This document shows positions 1 through 8,100 of a DNA stretch of 23,173 bases, piece after piece. The stretch lies in IMG/VR virus record IMGVR_UViG_3300030109_002139, positions 7,599-30,771 of that record. One strand, written 5' to 3'. This DNA comes from a virus. Position 1 is the first letter of the stretch, and the number at the start of each line of letters is the position of its first letter. Both the position numbers and the translations under genes were made by a program. The notes under the pieces were generated by a model that was given only the letters and a program-made list of their open reading frames with translations, had not been told where the DNA came from and did not search any database.

Positions 1-67
1 CTTTCTTTATTCCCCCAAATGCGGCAGTCGCAGTTGAGATAGCCGCACTTATAGTGAGAGGGTCCAT
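1..67 (-). CDS. Conserved phage protein of unknown function, N-terminal fragment
   Basis: An ATG at 67-65 opens a frame that runs off the left edge after 22 codons, beginning MDPLTISAAIS and continuing with an Ala/Thr-rich stretch and a Gly-Gly. It starts three bases after the stop of the preceding gene, in the same direction, which fits the packing of the whole operon. Its weak Shine-Dalgarno candidate (AAGGA) is about 13 nt upstream, so it may rely on coupling. Small proteins beginning MDP-(I/L/V)-(S/T) with an Ala-rich helix are, as I recall, common downstream of tail fibre genes in marine phages; their role is not known to me. The fragment is too short for a functional call. Confidence 0.6.
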   Translation of the reverse strand, partial: MDPLTISAAISTATAAFGGIKK

Positions 68-70
68 GTG

Positions 71-271
71 TTAGTCAGCGTCCTTGATTGTTAGTGTACC
101 ATCGGCAACTTTAGCTTTAATGTCAGAAGGTAAGTCGTCTTTGTTTGCTCTTAACCAAGATTGAAACTCAGGATTTTCTGCAATGCAAGTAACTCTTACT
201 TTGCCATCTCCATCTGTTCTTTTATATAGGTCTTTATCTTCTGTAGTTTTTCCTAATACTGCGTATGTCAT
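71..271 (-). CDS. Small hypothetical protein, 66 aa
   Basis: I place the start at the ATG at 271-269 (MTYAVLGKTTED), which forms an ATGA overlap with the stop of the fibre gene and has GGAG nine bases upstream. A longer frame from 286 adds five residues but lacks a ribosome site. The product is 66 residues, soluble, charged and rich in Asp, Lys and Thr, with no signal peptide or membrane segment. It contains one aromatic core (NPEFQSWL). I do not recognise a domain. Its position at the end of the fibre module suggests a late accessory or virion-associated protein, but that is inference from context only. Confidence 0.75.
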   Translation of the reverse strand: MTYAVLGKTTEDKDLYKRTDGDGKVRVTCIAENPEFQSWLRANKDDLPSDIKAKVADGTLTIKDAD

Positions 272-1293
272 AGTTCCGCACTCCATGCTAAATATGCACC
301 AGAATTTTTAAGTCTTAGTTGACTACCCTGCCCTGCTGTTAGTCCTGAACTACAATTTGCAACAATGCTAGTACCAAATATTGTAGCTTCATTATAAGAA
401 GGAACAGCACTGCAATTTGTTGATTGGTTAGTGTGACAAATATCATAATCACTAGCCGTACCATTAGTCTCAATGGCTGTAGGTCTGCTACGCATTGGAA
501 CAGGATATGTATGGTTAGCTATTATTTGTGTAGTAGAAGAATTGTATGAAGGGAAAGACCTGTTAGAACCATTGTCAAAAATAATTTTGTGATAATAGCG
601 GCTTGCTTTTAAAAGAGTACGCTCATATGGTTCATGCTCAAGTTCTGTAGCTTTCTCGCCAATTTCGCACATAACTCCAGTAACAGTGATATTTCCAGAT
701 GGAGTGGAACTATCATTAGCACTATTTCGTGACCTTAACTGAACTGATAAACAAGCATTATTAGCGTGTGGAGTAACACCATCACCAATAGTATATGTTT
801 TAGAAAATCTTTGAAAAGAAGTTGTCAATGAATTGTTATCAGTATTATCAAAATCAACTACTACTTGGTTGGTTGATGAGTTTACAGAATTTCTAAATAA
901 TAGAGCGTGCCAAAGTCTATCTCCTGCCGAACTAGATTTTGCATAGTAACTTATTGTTATTTTTTGCCCAACATAAAATTGCCCTGCATTTCCAGTAGAT
1001 GGAAGTTCTATTCCTTGTGTTATATTATATTCACCACTTGGTGTTCCAGTAGTTGTTATAGAATATTGAAGTCCAGTATCTGATGGAACAGTAGTGCTTC
1101 TTGCAAATGTTTGCCCAGAACCATATATCATCCATCTATCCGCACTACCATATGTATATGAACCACTGCCTGTTTGTGAGGTGCCTCTTTGCCAAACTTC
1201 AAAATTTCCATTTATAATAAAATTCTTATTAGCTAACGAGCTACCATTGTTTACGTTGGCTATGAGGTCAGCGAGTTCTCTTGCTTTGGTCAT
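268..1293 (-). CDS. Distal tail fibre / putative receptor-binding protein, 341 aa
   Basis: This protein probably forms part of the adsorption apparatus. Residues 23-60 read NKNFIINGNFEVWQRGT followed by an aromatic strand and a DRW motif, the usual opening of the carbohydrate-binding-like jelly roll in many phage tail proteins. Around residues 205-235 it carries the typical end of that domain (TGVMCEIGEKATELEHEPYE), followed by an LLKASRYYHK motif. The C-terminal 100 residues are Ser/Thr/Asn-rich with several cysteines and look like a variable binding tip. The gene is coupled to the S74 fibre gene upstream through TAATG, with GGAGG seven bases before the start. The receptor is unknown; the specific sugar-binding role is inferred from the fold-like motif. 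Confidence 0.8.
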   Translation of the reverse strand: MTKARELADLIANVNNGSSLANKNFIINGNFEVWQRGTSQTGSGSYTYGSADRWMIYGSGQTFARSTTVPSDTGLQYSITTTGTPSGEYNITQGIELPSTGNAGQFYVGQKITISYYAKSSSAGDRLWHALLFRNSVNSSTNQVVVDFDNTDNNSLTTSFQRFSKTYTIGDGVTPHANNACLSVQLRSRNSANDSSTPSGNITVTGVMCEIGEKATELEHEPYERTLLKASRYYHKIIFDNGSNRSFPSYNSSTTQIIANHTYPVPMRSRPTAIETNGTASDYDICHTNQSTNCSAVPSYNEATIFGTSIVANCSSGLTAGQGSQLRLKNSGAYLAWSAEL

Positions 1294-2426
1294 TACTTAT
1301 CCTCCAATGCTTTAACTCTAGTAATTAAATCAGCAACCTGTGCTTCTAATGTATCGTTCTTTGCTGATAGTTCTTGAATTGCTTTAACTAGTAATGGAAC
1401 AAGTTTAGACTGGTCTATGGATTGCATAATTGGGTTGCCATCTTTATCAACTTCATCTTTTGTTCCAGTAATAGCTTCTGGCACTACACTACTTACCTCA
1501 TGTGCTAGAAAGCCATCTACTATTGTATCTTTGTCTGTCTTAAAATTAAATCTACTTGGCTTGAGTTGTTTTAATCTTGATGTAGCATCCCAAGAAGTCG
1601 TTACATTTTCTTTTAATCTGTAGTCTGAAGAAGTGTTGTATGAAGTTGCTGAACCAGATGTATTAATAGCACCAACTTGCCCATTGGTATTAAAGAATTT
1701 TATTCTATGTTGAGTGCTTGTTCCAGAGCCAGCAACACCAATATCGCTTTGAGAGTCAGTAGCTGTAATAGATACACCATAAACTCCAGCGGCGGCATTT
1801 GTTCTATAATCCACTCTACCATCAGAATTTATACGCATACGTTCTGAACCTGCTGTTTCAAACTTTATAAAACCATCAGGGTCTACTTCAATATCTTCAT
1901 TACCATCAACTGTTTGTATTTGTATTGGTGCTGTAGCACTTTTACCTTTTAATATAAAAGCACCACCATTTATTCTTAAAGAGCCAACATCTGTTCCATC
2001 ACTCTGTTCAATAAGAATTGCATCCTCTTCATTTGAAGCTGTTTTAATTGTTGTTAGTGCTGAAGGACTAGCAGTACCTATCCCAACCCTGTTGTTAGAA
2101 CTATCCACCTTCAACGTACTTGTATCTACAGTTAAATCACCACCAACAGTTACAGCACCAGTGAATGTACCACTATCACTTTCAAATGTTGAGAAGCTCA
2201 CAACCTCTACAATATCATCAGCACTAGCACCAGAAGCAAGAACAACATCAGAACCATTGGTAGCTGTGAAGTCTGCTGAAGCTAATTTAATTCCATTAAG
2301 ATATACGTCTAACATACCTACAGTATACCCACTGGTAGCAAAGGAAGTCTGAGAAGCAGTAGCAGTGAAAGTATCTCTAGTCTGTGTTGCTTGTGGTGTT
2401 GGTATATTTCCTAGATAGCCTGCCAT
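1293..2426 (-). CDS. Tail fibre protein with C-terminal S74 intramolecular chaperone, 377 aa
   Basis: The N terminus (MAGYLG, then about residues 13-80 with DVYLNGIKL and VVSF) resembles the attachment domain seen in many marine phage fibres. Residues 81-265 are a beta-rich shaft with NNRVGIGTASP and ERMRINSDGRV motifs. Residues 267-377 form an endosialidase-type chaperone (peptidase S74): SDYRLKENV places Ser267 and Lys272 five residues apart, matching the known Ser/Lys self-cleavage dyad, and the end (from about residue 350) is a coiled coil. In this family the chaperone trimerises the fibre and cuts itself off before the serine, so the mature fibre would have about 266 residues. AGGAG lies six bases before the ATG. 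Confidence 0.9.
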   Translation of the reverse strand: MAGYLGNIPTPQATQTRDTFTATASQTSFATSGYTVGMLDVYLNGIKLASADFTATNGSDVVLASGASADDIVEVVSFSTFESDSGTFTGAVTVGGDLTVDTSTLKVDSSNNRVGIGTASPSALTTIKTASNEEDAILIEQSDGTDVGSLRINGGAFILKGKSATAPIQIQTVDGNEDIEVDPDGFIKFETAGSERMRINSDGRVDYRTNAAAGVYGVSITATDSQSDIGVAGSGTSTQHRIKFFNTNGQVGAINTSGSATSYNTSSDYRLKENVTTSWDATSRLKQLKPSRFNFKTDKDTIVDGFLAHEVSSVVPEAITGTKDEVDKDGNPIMQSIDQSKLVPLLVKAIQELSAKNDTLEAQVADLITRVKALEDK

Positions 2427-2435
2427 ATTGTTCTC

Positions 2436-2666
2436 CTATGATGGCTTTGTTGGGAATGTCACACTAGACATATCTAATCTAAAAGGTGGTTTATCTGTTA
2501 AAATTTTAGGGTTTGCCGTTTTAGTTATATCTCTCAACGACTGCCTGTAAGTTTTCCACTCAGCTTTTTTACTATCAGAAAGAGGGCTGTCTACTGCTTG
2601 TGTCCAATCACTTTCACTCAATAAGTTGTTTCTGTAATTTCTTAAATAATCTAATTCTATACTCAT
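2436..2666 (-). CDS. Tail assembly chaperone-like protein (Phage_tail_APC type), 76 aa
   Basis: The sequence RNYRNNLLSESDWTQ...PLSD..KAEWKTYRQSLRD and a proline-rich end (TFPTKPS) match the small family annotated as phage tail assembly chaperone, which has the signature R-x-x-R-x-x-L-L-x-x-(S/T)-D-W-T and W-x-x-Y-R-Q-x-L-R-D. I place the start at the ATG at 2666-2664 because it forms an ATGA overlap with the stop of the upstream gene. A TTG at 2690 would add eight residues (MFWRIFIR) that overlap the upstream coding end and look unlike the family N terminus. Proteins of this type usually sit among fibre genes and are thought to help fold or attach fibres. Confidence 0.8.
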   Translation of the reverse strand: MSIELDYLRNYRNNLLSESDWTQAVDSPLSDSKKAEWKTYRQSLRDITKTANPKILTDKPPFRLDMSSVTFPTKPS

Positions 2667-3253
2667 CCTAATAAATATCCTCCAAAACAACTATAAGCCG
2701 CACCATTGTAATAATCCGCAGAGCCACTCCCAGCAGAGTTAAATTCAACGTGTAACGTATCACCACTAGATAAATCTATTATTTGTGACATTGAGGACTG
2801 ACCCTCCCATTTACCATTTGTATTTAAATCATCAACATGAGCATTAAGCCTACTTAATGAATTTTGTTGAGTATCATTTTTATGAAACATACATTCTGCG
2901 GCTTCGCCATTTGCATCAACACGCATATACAGAGCTACAAAACAAAGGTAAGCTCCAGTTATAGGAGCAGTCATTTTATATGTAGAATTGTTATATGCAC
3001 TTCCTATATTAATATCTACTGTAGGCAAAGGTATATTTGCAGTTGTAACATAAGCGTTATTTGAACCTCTAGCTTGCCAACGTACTTGAGCAGGGAATAA
3101 TATTCTTCCGCTACTATCAATAGTCATAGCCGTTGTACCACTATCTGATTTTATTGTATCAACAAGAACACTACCACCAATGTCAGCATCACCACTAACC
3201 TCTGCCGCAGTTGTGCTAAGTAGAACAGCTTTACTTCCTATATATCCTGCCAT
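2663..3253 (-). CDS. Virion fibre-like protein with C1q/TNF-like jelly roll, 196 aa
   Basis: The N terminus is MAGYIGSKAVLLSTT, near-identical in its first six residues to the neighbouring fibre (MAGYLG), followed by a short beta-repeat linker with DSSGRILFP at about residues 47-55. Residues about 56-196 look like a C1q-type jelly roll: a Y-K-M-T-A-P-I-T-G-A-Y-L-C-F core strand pair, a variable middle, a D-T-L-H-V-E-F strand and a final SCFGGYLLG that matches the ending of C1q domains. Such domains trimerise and decorate fibre tips. The gene overlaps the preceding one by TAATG, with GGAG eight bases upstream inside it. A receptor-binding or capsid-decorating role is inference. Confidence 0.72.
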   Translation of the reverse strand: MAGYIGSKAVLLSTTAAEVSGDADIGGSVLVDTIKSDSGTTAMTIDSSGRILFPAQVRWQARGSNNAYVTTANIPLPTVDINIGSAYNNSTYKMTAPITGAYLCFVALYMRVDANGEAAECMFHKNDTQQNSLSRLNAHVDDLNTNGKWEGQSSMSQIIDLSSGDTLHVEFNSAGSGSADYYNGAAYSCFGGYLLG

Positions 3254-3606
3254 TAGGTTTGCTCCATGTACGACATTGAGGCACTAATTTTATCTGCGAC
3301 TGAACAGTCAATTTTTATAATATCTCCAACATTAAGAATTATTTTTCCATCAAGAACTGCAAGGGTAGACCCACTTGGTATTGGTGCATCCTTAATAATG
3401 TGTGCTGTTGTGTTCTGTGTCTGTGATGTTTGTGTTGTTGTACTTACAAGAGTAACACTAGCTGTAACTTGAGCCGTGTGTACGTTTGCTAGGTTTAATC
3501 CCAGAACAACTATCGTACTTCCTGACTGTACTGTATACAAAGTTTCTGGAGTTCCTGCACTAGCAGGACAAACATCCCTTGTAATTACTTTAAATGCGTT
3601 TGCCAT
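3253..3606 (-). CDS. Conserved virion-associated beta-strand protein, 117 aa
   Basis: A small protein with no membrane segment and alternating hydrophobic strands (TIVVLGLNLANV, AQVTASVTLVS, KIILNVGDIIKIDCSV), which suggests a single beta-sandwich. I recognise the family as a frequent neighbour of fibre genes in marine podo- and myoviruses, beginning MANAFK and containing CPASAGTPETLY; its function is unknown to me. AGGAGG five bases before the ATG gives it one of the strongest ribosome sites in the window, so it is probably made in quantity, as expected for a structural component. It follows the main tail fibre gene by one base. Confidence 0.75.
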   Translation of the reverse strand: MANAFKVITRDVCPASAGTPETLYTVQSGSTIVVLGLNLANVHTAQVTASVTLVSTTTQTSQTQNTTAHIIKDAPIPSGSTLAVLDGKIILNVGDIIKIDCSVADKISASMSYMEQT

Positions 3607-3607
3607 A

Positions 3608-5140
3608 TTATCCTCCTAATGCAATCGCCAAGGCTGTGGCTTCGTCAGCCGCCGCTGTTGCCGTTGTTGCTCCAATGTCAGAGAGAACCTCAGAGGTACT
3701 TCTGCTTTCTAAACCATTTGCTGTAAACCTTGCGTACTCGTCATCAGCAACAGAAGCACTATCAATCTTAACAGCATTTGTATTTGATATGCCAAAGGTT
3801 AGTGAAGCCTGACCACCAATATCAGATAAAACCTCAGAGGTGCTTCTACTCTCTAGACCATTGGCTGTGAAACGAGCATACTCATCATCTGCTACACTAG
3901 AGCTATCCACCTTCACTGCATTAGTATTACTAATTCCAAAAGTTAAAGAGGCTTGCCCACCTATATCACTAAGAACTTCTGAAGCACTCCTGCCTTCTAT
4001 AGATGTACCTGACACTCTAAGGAAATCATCATCAGCAACACCAGAAGTAAACACTGGAAGATTACCATTTGATATACCAGTTGATAGAGTTGACGTAGTT
4101 GTTATAGCTGTACCATTCAACGTCATAGCATCTGCTTCTAATGTACCATCAACATCAACATTGCCTGATATATCTAAAGATGCCGCCGCTATCTCACCAC
4201 TTGCAGTTAATGTAGTTATATTTGGATTGGCACCTGAACCTGCTAAAGATGCCATGTCTGCAATTACTGTACTTGTGGCGAGGAGATTTAAGTCCTCTAC
4301 AATGGCAGATGTCGCTAAGGTATTTAAGTCTGAAATTATATCAGTAGTCGCAAGCAATGCCATATTTGCTACATTGTCAGTCGTACCTAATATAGCCATG
4401 TCAGCTACACAGGCAGTAGTACCGAGTAATCCCATATCAGTTACAACTGCCGAAGTGCCAAGCAATCCCATTGCAGTTACATTACCTGATGTTCCAAGAT
4501 GACCCATTGCTGTAACATTTGCAGACGTTGCAAGTATTCCTAAATCTTCTACTACTGCTGATGTACCTAAAAGATTAATAGAAGTAGTAACATCTGCTAA
4601 AGATTGTACTGCTGTTATACTTGGTCCTGCTTCAGCTACACCAGTAGAAGCATTAAAACCTAAAACAGTTCCTTTCCGTGAAGCCAACACAGGTAACTCC
4701 ATAGAAACTTCACTATCATAATCAACTAATCTAACTGACCTAGAAGCCAAGTCCTCTAAATCAGAAGCAATAGCAGTAATCCTATCTAGCTCTGAGTTAA
4801 GAGTATCAACATCAAAAGCACCTGCTGTTGGAAAATCTGTAGTTCTGGCAAATGCTATATCTCTAGTAATAATAACTGTACTGCCACCAGTAGCACCAGT
4901 AATACTGTTATCTGTTGTTGTGTGTATATAACCTGTAGTACCAGAAGAATGAGCAAGATTGTTCTGTGCATTAGCAGAAGTAGTATAGTGTGTTGCTAAT
5001 GTTTTCTTAGTACCATCAACATAAAAGTTTAAATCAGCATCAGCAAAGAACTCAAAGGGTACAGCAAATGCAGTCTGTGTAGCTCCTTGAGCAACAGTAT
5101 AAGATATTCTTGGTGTGTTATCTGCTGTACTTATTGTCAT
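3608..5140 (-). CDS. Tail fibre protein, T7 gp17-type N terminus, 510 aa
   Basis: Residues 1-140 resemble the T7 tail fibre anchoring domain: RISYTVAQGATQTAFAVPFEFF, DLNFYVDGTKK, TTDFPTAGAFDVDTLNSELDRI. This part would attach the fibre to the tail tube. Residues 190-300 are tandem 12-residue repeats built around L-(G/A)-T-(S/T), probably a fibrous shaft. Residues 355-490 hold three copies of a repeat of about 48 residues (SNTNAVK...VADDEYARFTANGLESRSTSEVLSDIG). The chain ends in an Ala-rich segment rather than a globular tip. This suggests that the downstream fibre proteins supply the tip, as in phages with branched or multi-part fibres. The 12-nt gap between AGGGG and the ATG makes the ribosome site mediocre. 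Confidence 0.9.
   Translation of the reverse strand: MTISTADNTPRISYTVAQGATQTAFAVPFEFFADADLNFYVDGTKKTLATHYTTSANAQNNLAHSSGTTGYIHTTTDNSITGATGGSTVIITRDIAFARTTDFPTAGAFDVDTLNSELDRITAIASDLEDLASRSVRLVDYDSEVSMELPVLASRKGTVLGFNASTGVAEAGPSITAVQSLADVTTSINLLGTSAVVEDLGILATSANVTAMGHLGTSGNVTAMGLLGTSAVVTDMGLLGTTACVADMAILGTTDNVANMALLATTDIISDLNTLATSAIVEDLNLLATSTVIADMASLAGSGANPNITTLTASGEIAAASLDISGNVDVDGTLEADAMTLNGTAITTTSTLSTGISNGNLPVFTSGVADDDFLRVSGTSIEGRSASEVLSDIGGQASLTFGISNTNAVKVDSSSVADDEYARFTANGLESRSTSEVLSDIGGQASLTFGISNTNAVKIDSASVADDEYARFTANGLESRSTSEVLSDIGATTATAAADEATALAIALGG
3671..4078 (-). repeat. Three tandem 47/48-residue coding repeats in the tail fibre
   Basis: The copies are residues 355-401, 402-449 and 450-490 of the fibre protein (nt 4078-3938, 3937-3794 and 3793-3671). 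Copies two and three are almost identical as protein, differing mainly at V/I and S/A positions, yet they differ at many third-codon positions. The first copy is more diverged. This is a protein-level repeat rather than a recent DNA duplication. Confidence 0.85.
4241..4573 (-). repeat. Tandem 12-residue repeats in the fibre shaft
   Basis: About nine full units with a 36-nt period, aligned on the second leucine of L-L-(G/A)-T-(S/T) at residues 191, 203, 215, 227, 239, 251, 263, 275, 287 and 299. Each unit ends in a D/A-M/L-G/A/N pattern. A regular leucine every 12 residues suggests a repetitive helical or beta-spiral shaft. Unit number could vary between relatives. Confidence 0.8.
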
Positions 5141-5166
5141 GCGGCTATAATACCCCTGTTAAATAA

Positions 5167-8100
5167 TTAATCAAATGTTTTGTCAAGAGTCCTGCCTAGC
5201 TCTTGCATTGAATCTCTCCACCAGTAAAACCTAGATATGCCAGTAGCACTTAAAATATCTTTCATTCCTTTTCCTGTATCACCAGTAGCAAATTCTTGTA
5301 AAGCTAAGAAATAATCTTGTGCAACAGAAGGAGCAGAACCAGTAATACCTACTAAAGCACCTACTTGTGTGTCCTGAAACTTAGGATTAATAAAACCAAG
5401 TCCAATATCAGGACCACCTAAAGCATTAATAGTATGCATAGAAGTATAATAAATATCTGAGTACAATGCCGCCATTCCAGATTGGTCAAACCCCCTCATA
5501 AACCTATCTTCATAGTCCATTTTATCCCATGCCCATTCTGGAGTTTTCATTTTAACAGCAAAATAACCCAATCCTATATACATCATTGCTGTTAATGCCC
5601 TGTTCTTTGCATGACCAGAAGCATAAGCAACAGTTATTTTATTTAATGCGGCAAATGCATATGTATAGAATTGAAAGGGTGCAGAAAGAATACCACTTTC
5701 CATACGAGAATAACCTTTAACTTTTGCATCTTCCTTATATCCCCAATTTTTAGCAATACTATGTTTTACATAAACTCTACCATCCATCATAATAGGCTTA
5801 TCAGCAGGAGTAGACATCATAATAGTGTTCATTATGCCACCTGATAACGCACCTCCGTATCTTTCTTTTGCTGTTTCATTAGTCCATTCAGACACATCAG
5901 CATATCTGGTGCCATTTCTTCCCATTTTATGTGGACTATCTGCAATTAATTTTGCTGTATCTGCATCAATATCATACTTTGCAAGCCAAGATATTTCCAT
6001 TGGTTTAGCAGTACCATCTTTAACTTTTAATGCGTAATCAATTATTGTATGGCCTCTTGCCATAGAATCCCACCATTTAAGTATATGCGTAATTGGACCC
6101 AATCCATTACCCATAAAAAATAAATGTTGTGCTTTATCCCAGAAACTAGGGTTTAACATATTAGGTCTATCTGAACCTGATTCAATTCTCATATGAGCCT
6201 GACCCATTGAAATTTCACCCATTTCACCCATAATCTGAGCATCTTTCTTAGATGTATTTCTAGCAAATGAATCATCCATAAAGTCTAATAAACTATTTCT
6301 TATAGTTTTTAATTCATGGTTAAGAAATAAAGCACCAACTTCTGTAATTGCCGCAAGTCCTGCCTGACCCAAATAACTAAATCGTGCCGCAATTTTAAGA
6401 GCATTAAAAGTAACAAAAGACATTTTATCTGGGCTATCTATTACTCTGCCTACAACTCTTTCATACATTACAGACATATTCATAACAGCTTCATTAATTT
6501 CATCTTGTGAATTTCCATTAATAACCATGCGGTCTGTAATTTCATTTATAAAATCTTCTTGACTTGTATACCCAAACTTACGTTTCATTTCGTACATAGG
6601 CATAGTTCTATGAGCATATGCTGTAGCAACTGCTTGCATATCTGTAACAATAAAATCTCTTACTAATTCATTTGGAATATCTATTTTTCTGTGACGCATA
6701 TGTTTAGAAACATTAGCACCAAAAAAACCTTCATCAAAATCCATAACATCTTTCATGTCCATAATTTCTTTATAAACATCTTTTGCTCGTTGTTTAGACT
6801 CATCAACAGTTAGTAGTTTTTCTGTTACATCTCTGTTTTTACCCTTAAAATAAACATATTTTTTACCTATATAATACTGCTCTAGTATTTTAATAAATCT
6901 ATCTTTGTTTCTTTTGATAGCTTCTCTATCCCAGTATCTAGGAAAAAAGTTTTCTAACGCACCTTTTGTTTCTCGTACTACTTTTATTTCATTATCTAAA
7001 TTCTTAACTCTTCTATTTAAATCAGGTAGTCTTTGTTTAGTAAAATATGTTCGTGTATTTTTTTTCAATGACACACGAATAAATTTGTTTTGCTTTTCAT
7101 TAAAAACAAGAACACCATTTTCTAACATATCTTCTATTCTAGCTATATCAGATTTAATTATATCTTGCTTTGCTTGCAGTGGAGTTGAGTCTCCTATAAG
7201 ACCTTCATTAACTAATTTAGCTTCTTGTCTTTGAAAATGTTTTTTAATTAATTCTACAGCACTTTTTTCTCCTGCTGTTAAATCATCTGTATTATTAATA
7301 ATATAATGATTTGTCATTCTTTTAGAAAAATCAGAAAAGGTTTCATCTGCTTTATTAAAGCCACCTTTATTTCCTGTGTAATTTTTTACTGTTTTTTTAA
7401 TTGTAAGTATAGCATCTGATGTTTGATAGTCAGATATTTGCAATCTATCTTTTCTCCAAATATCAAGCATATCTCTTTTTAAAGCAATAACTTCACCAAC
7501 ATGTTGACCTTTAGCAATAAAAACAGAACCACCTAAAGCTCTTCCTGCCATTTGAAATGTGTAAGCCATACCATAATCATTAGCTAATTTAAGAGACATT
7601 TCTTTTACAGAGTTAGGTATAACTTTACTAGAAATTATTGTTTTCATAGGTGTAGGAATAGATTTATAAGCCCATTTTAAAACACCATCAGTAAACATAT
7701 TAGAAACATAATTAACATCAAACTCATATTTTTCTTTTAATCTTAATCTTTGTTCTATTTCTAATTTTTGTATCTTATCTTGAAATTCAGAAATTCGTGT
7801 ATTGTTTGCTTGAATTTGATTGCTTAATTTTCTTTCAGACATTCGTATTGCATTATTAAAATCTATAGTATGATTACCTGTTAATGGAATTTTATTTCCT
7901 TTTGCATCTGTTTGCGCCATAAACCTGTTGCCTTCAAATAAAGGTTTTAAATGCTCACGATTTTCCATTCTCATAAATTGTTTTTTGCCATTTACATCTA
8001 TAAAACGAACACCAATATCATTAAATTCTTTATCACCTCTCCATGCATTTGCTTCTAAAACTTTGCCTTTCATTTCATAAACTTTTTTTACTAAAGGTAA

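Noticed and set aside
272-286. ATG start at 286 for the small leftmost complete gene
   Set aside because: No ribosome site precedes it, while the ATG at 271 has GGAG nine bases upstream and overlaps the preceding stop as ATGA.
2667-2690. TTG start at 2690 adding MFWRIFIR to the tail assembly chaperone-like protein
   Set aside because: The ATG at 2666 makes an ATGA overlap and gives the usual family N terminus.
3840-4502. A 220-codon plus-strand open frame opposite the tail fibre gene
   Set aside because: It is antisense to a clear fibre gene with low-complexity repeats, has no ribosome site or recognisable motif, and its pattern mirrors the repeat codons.
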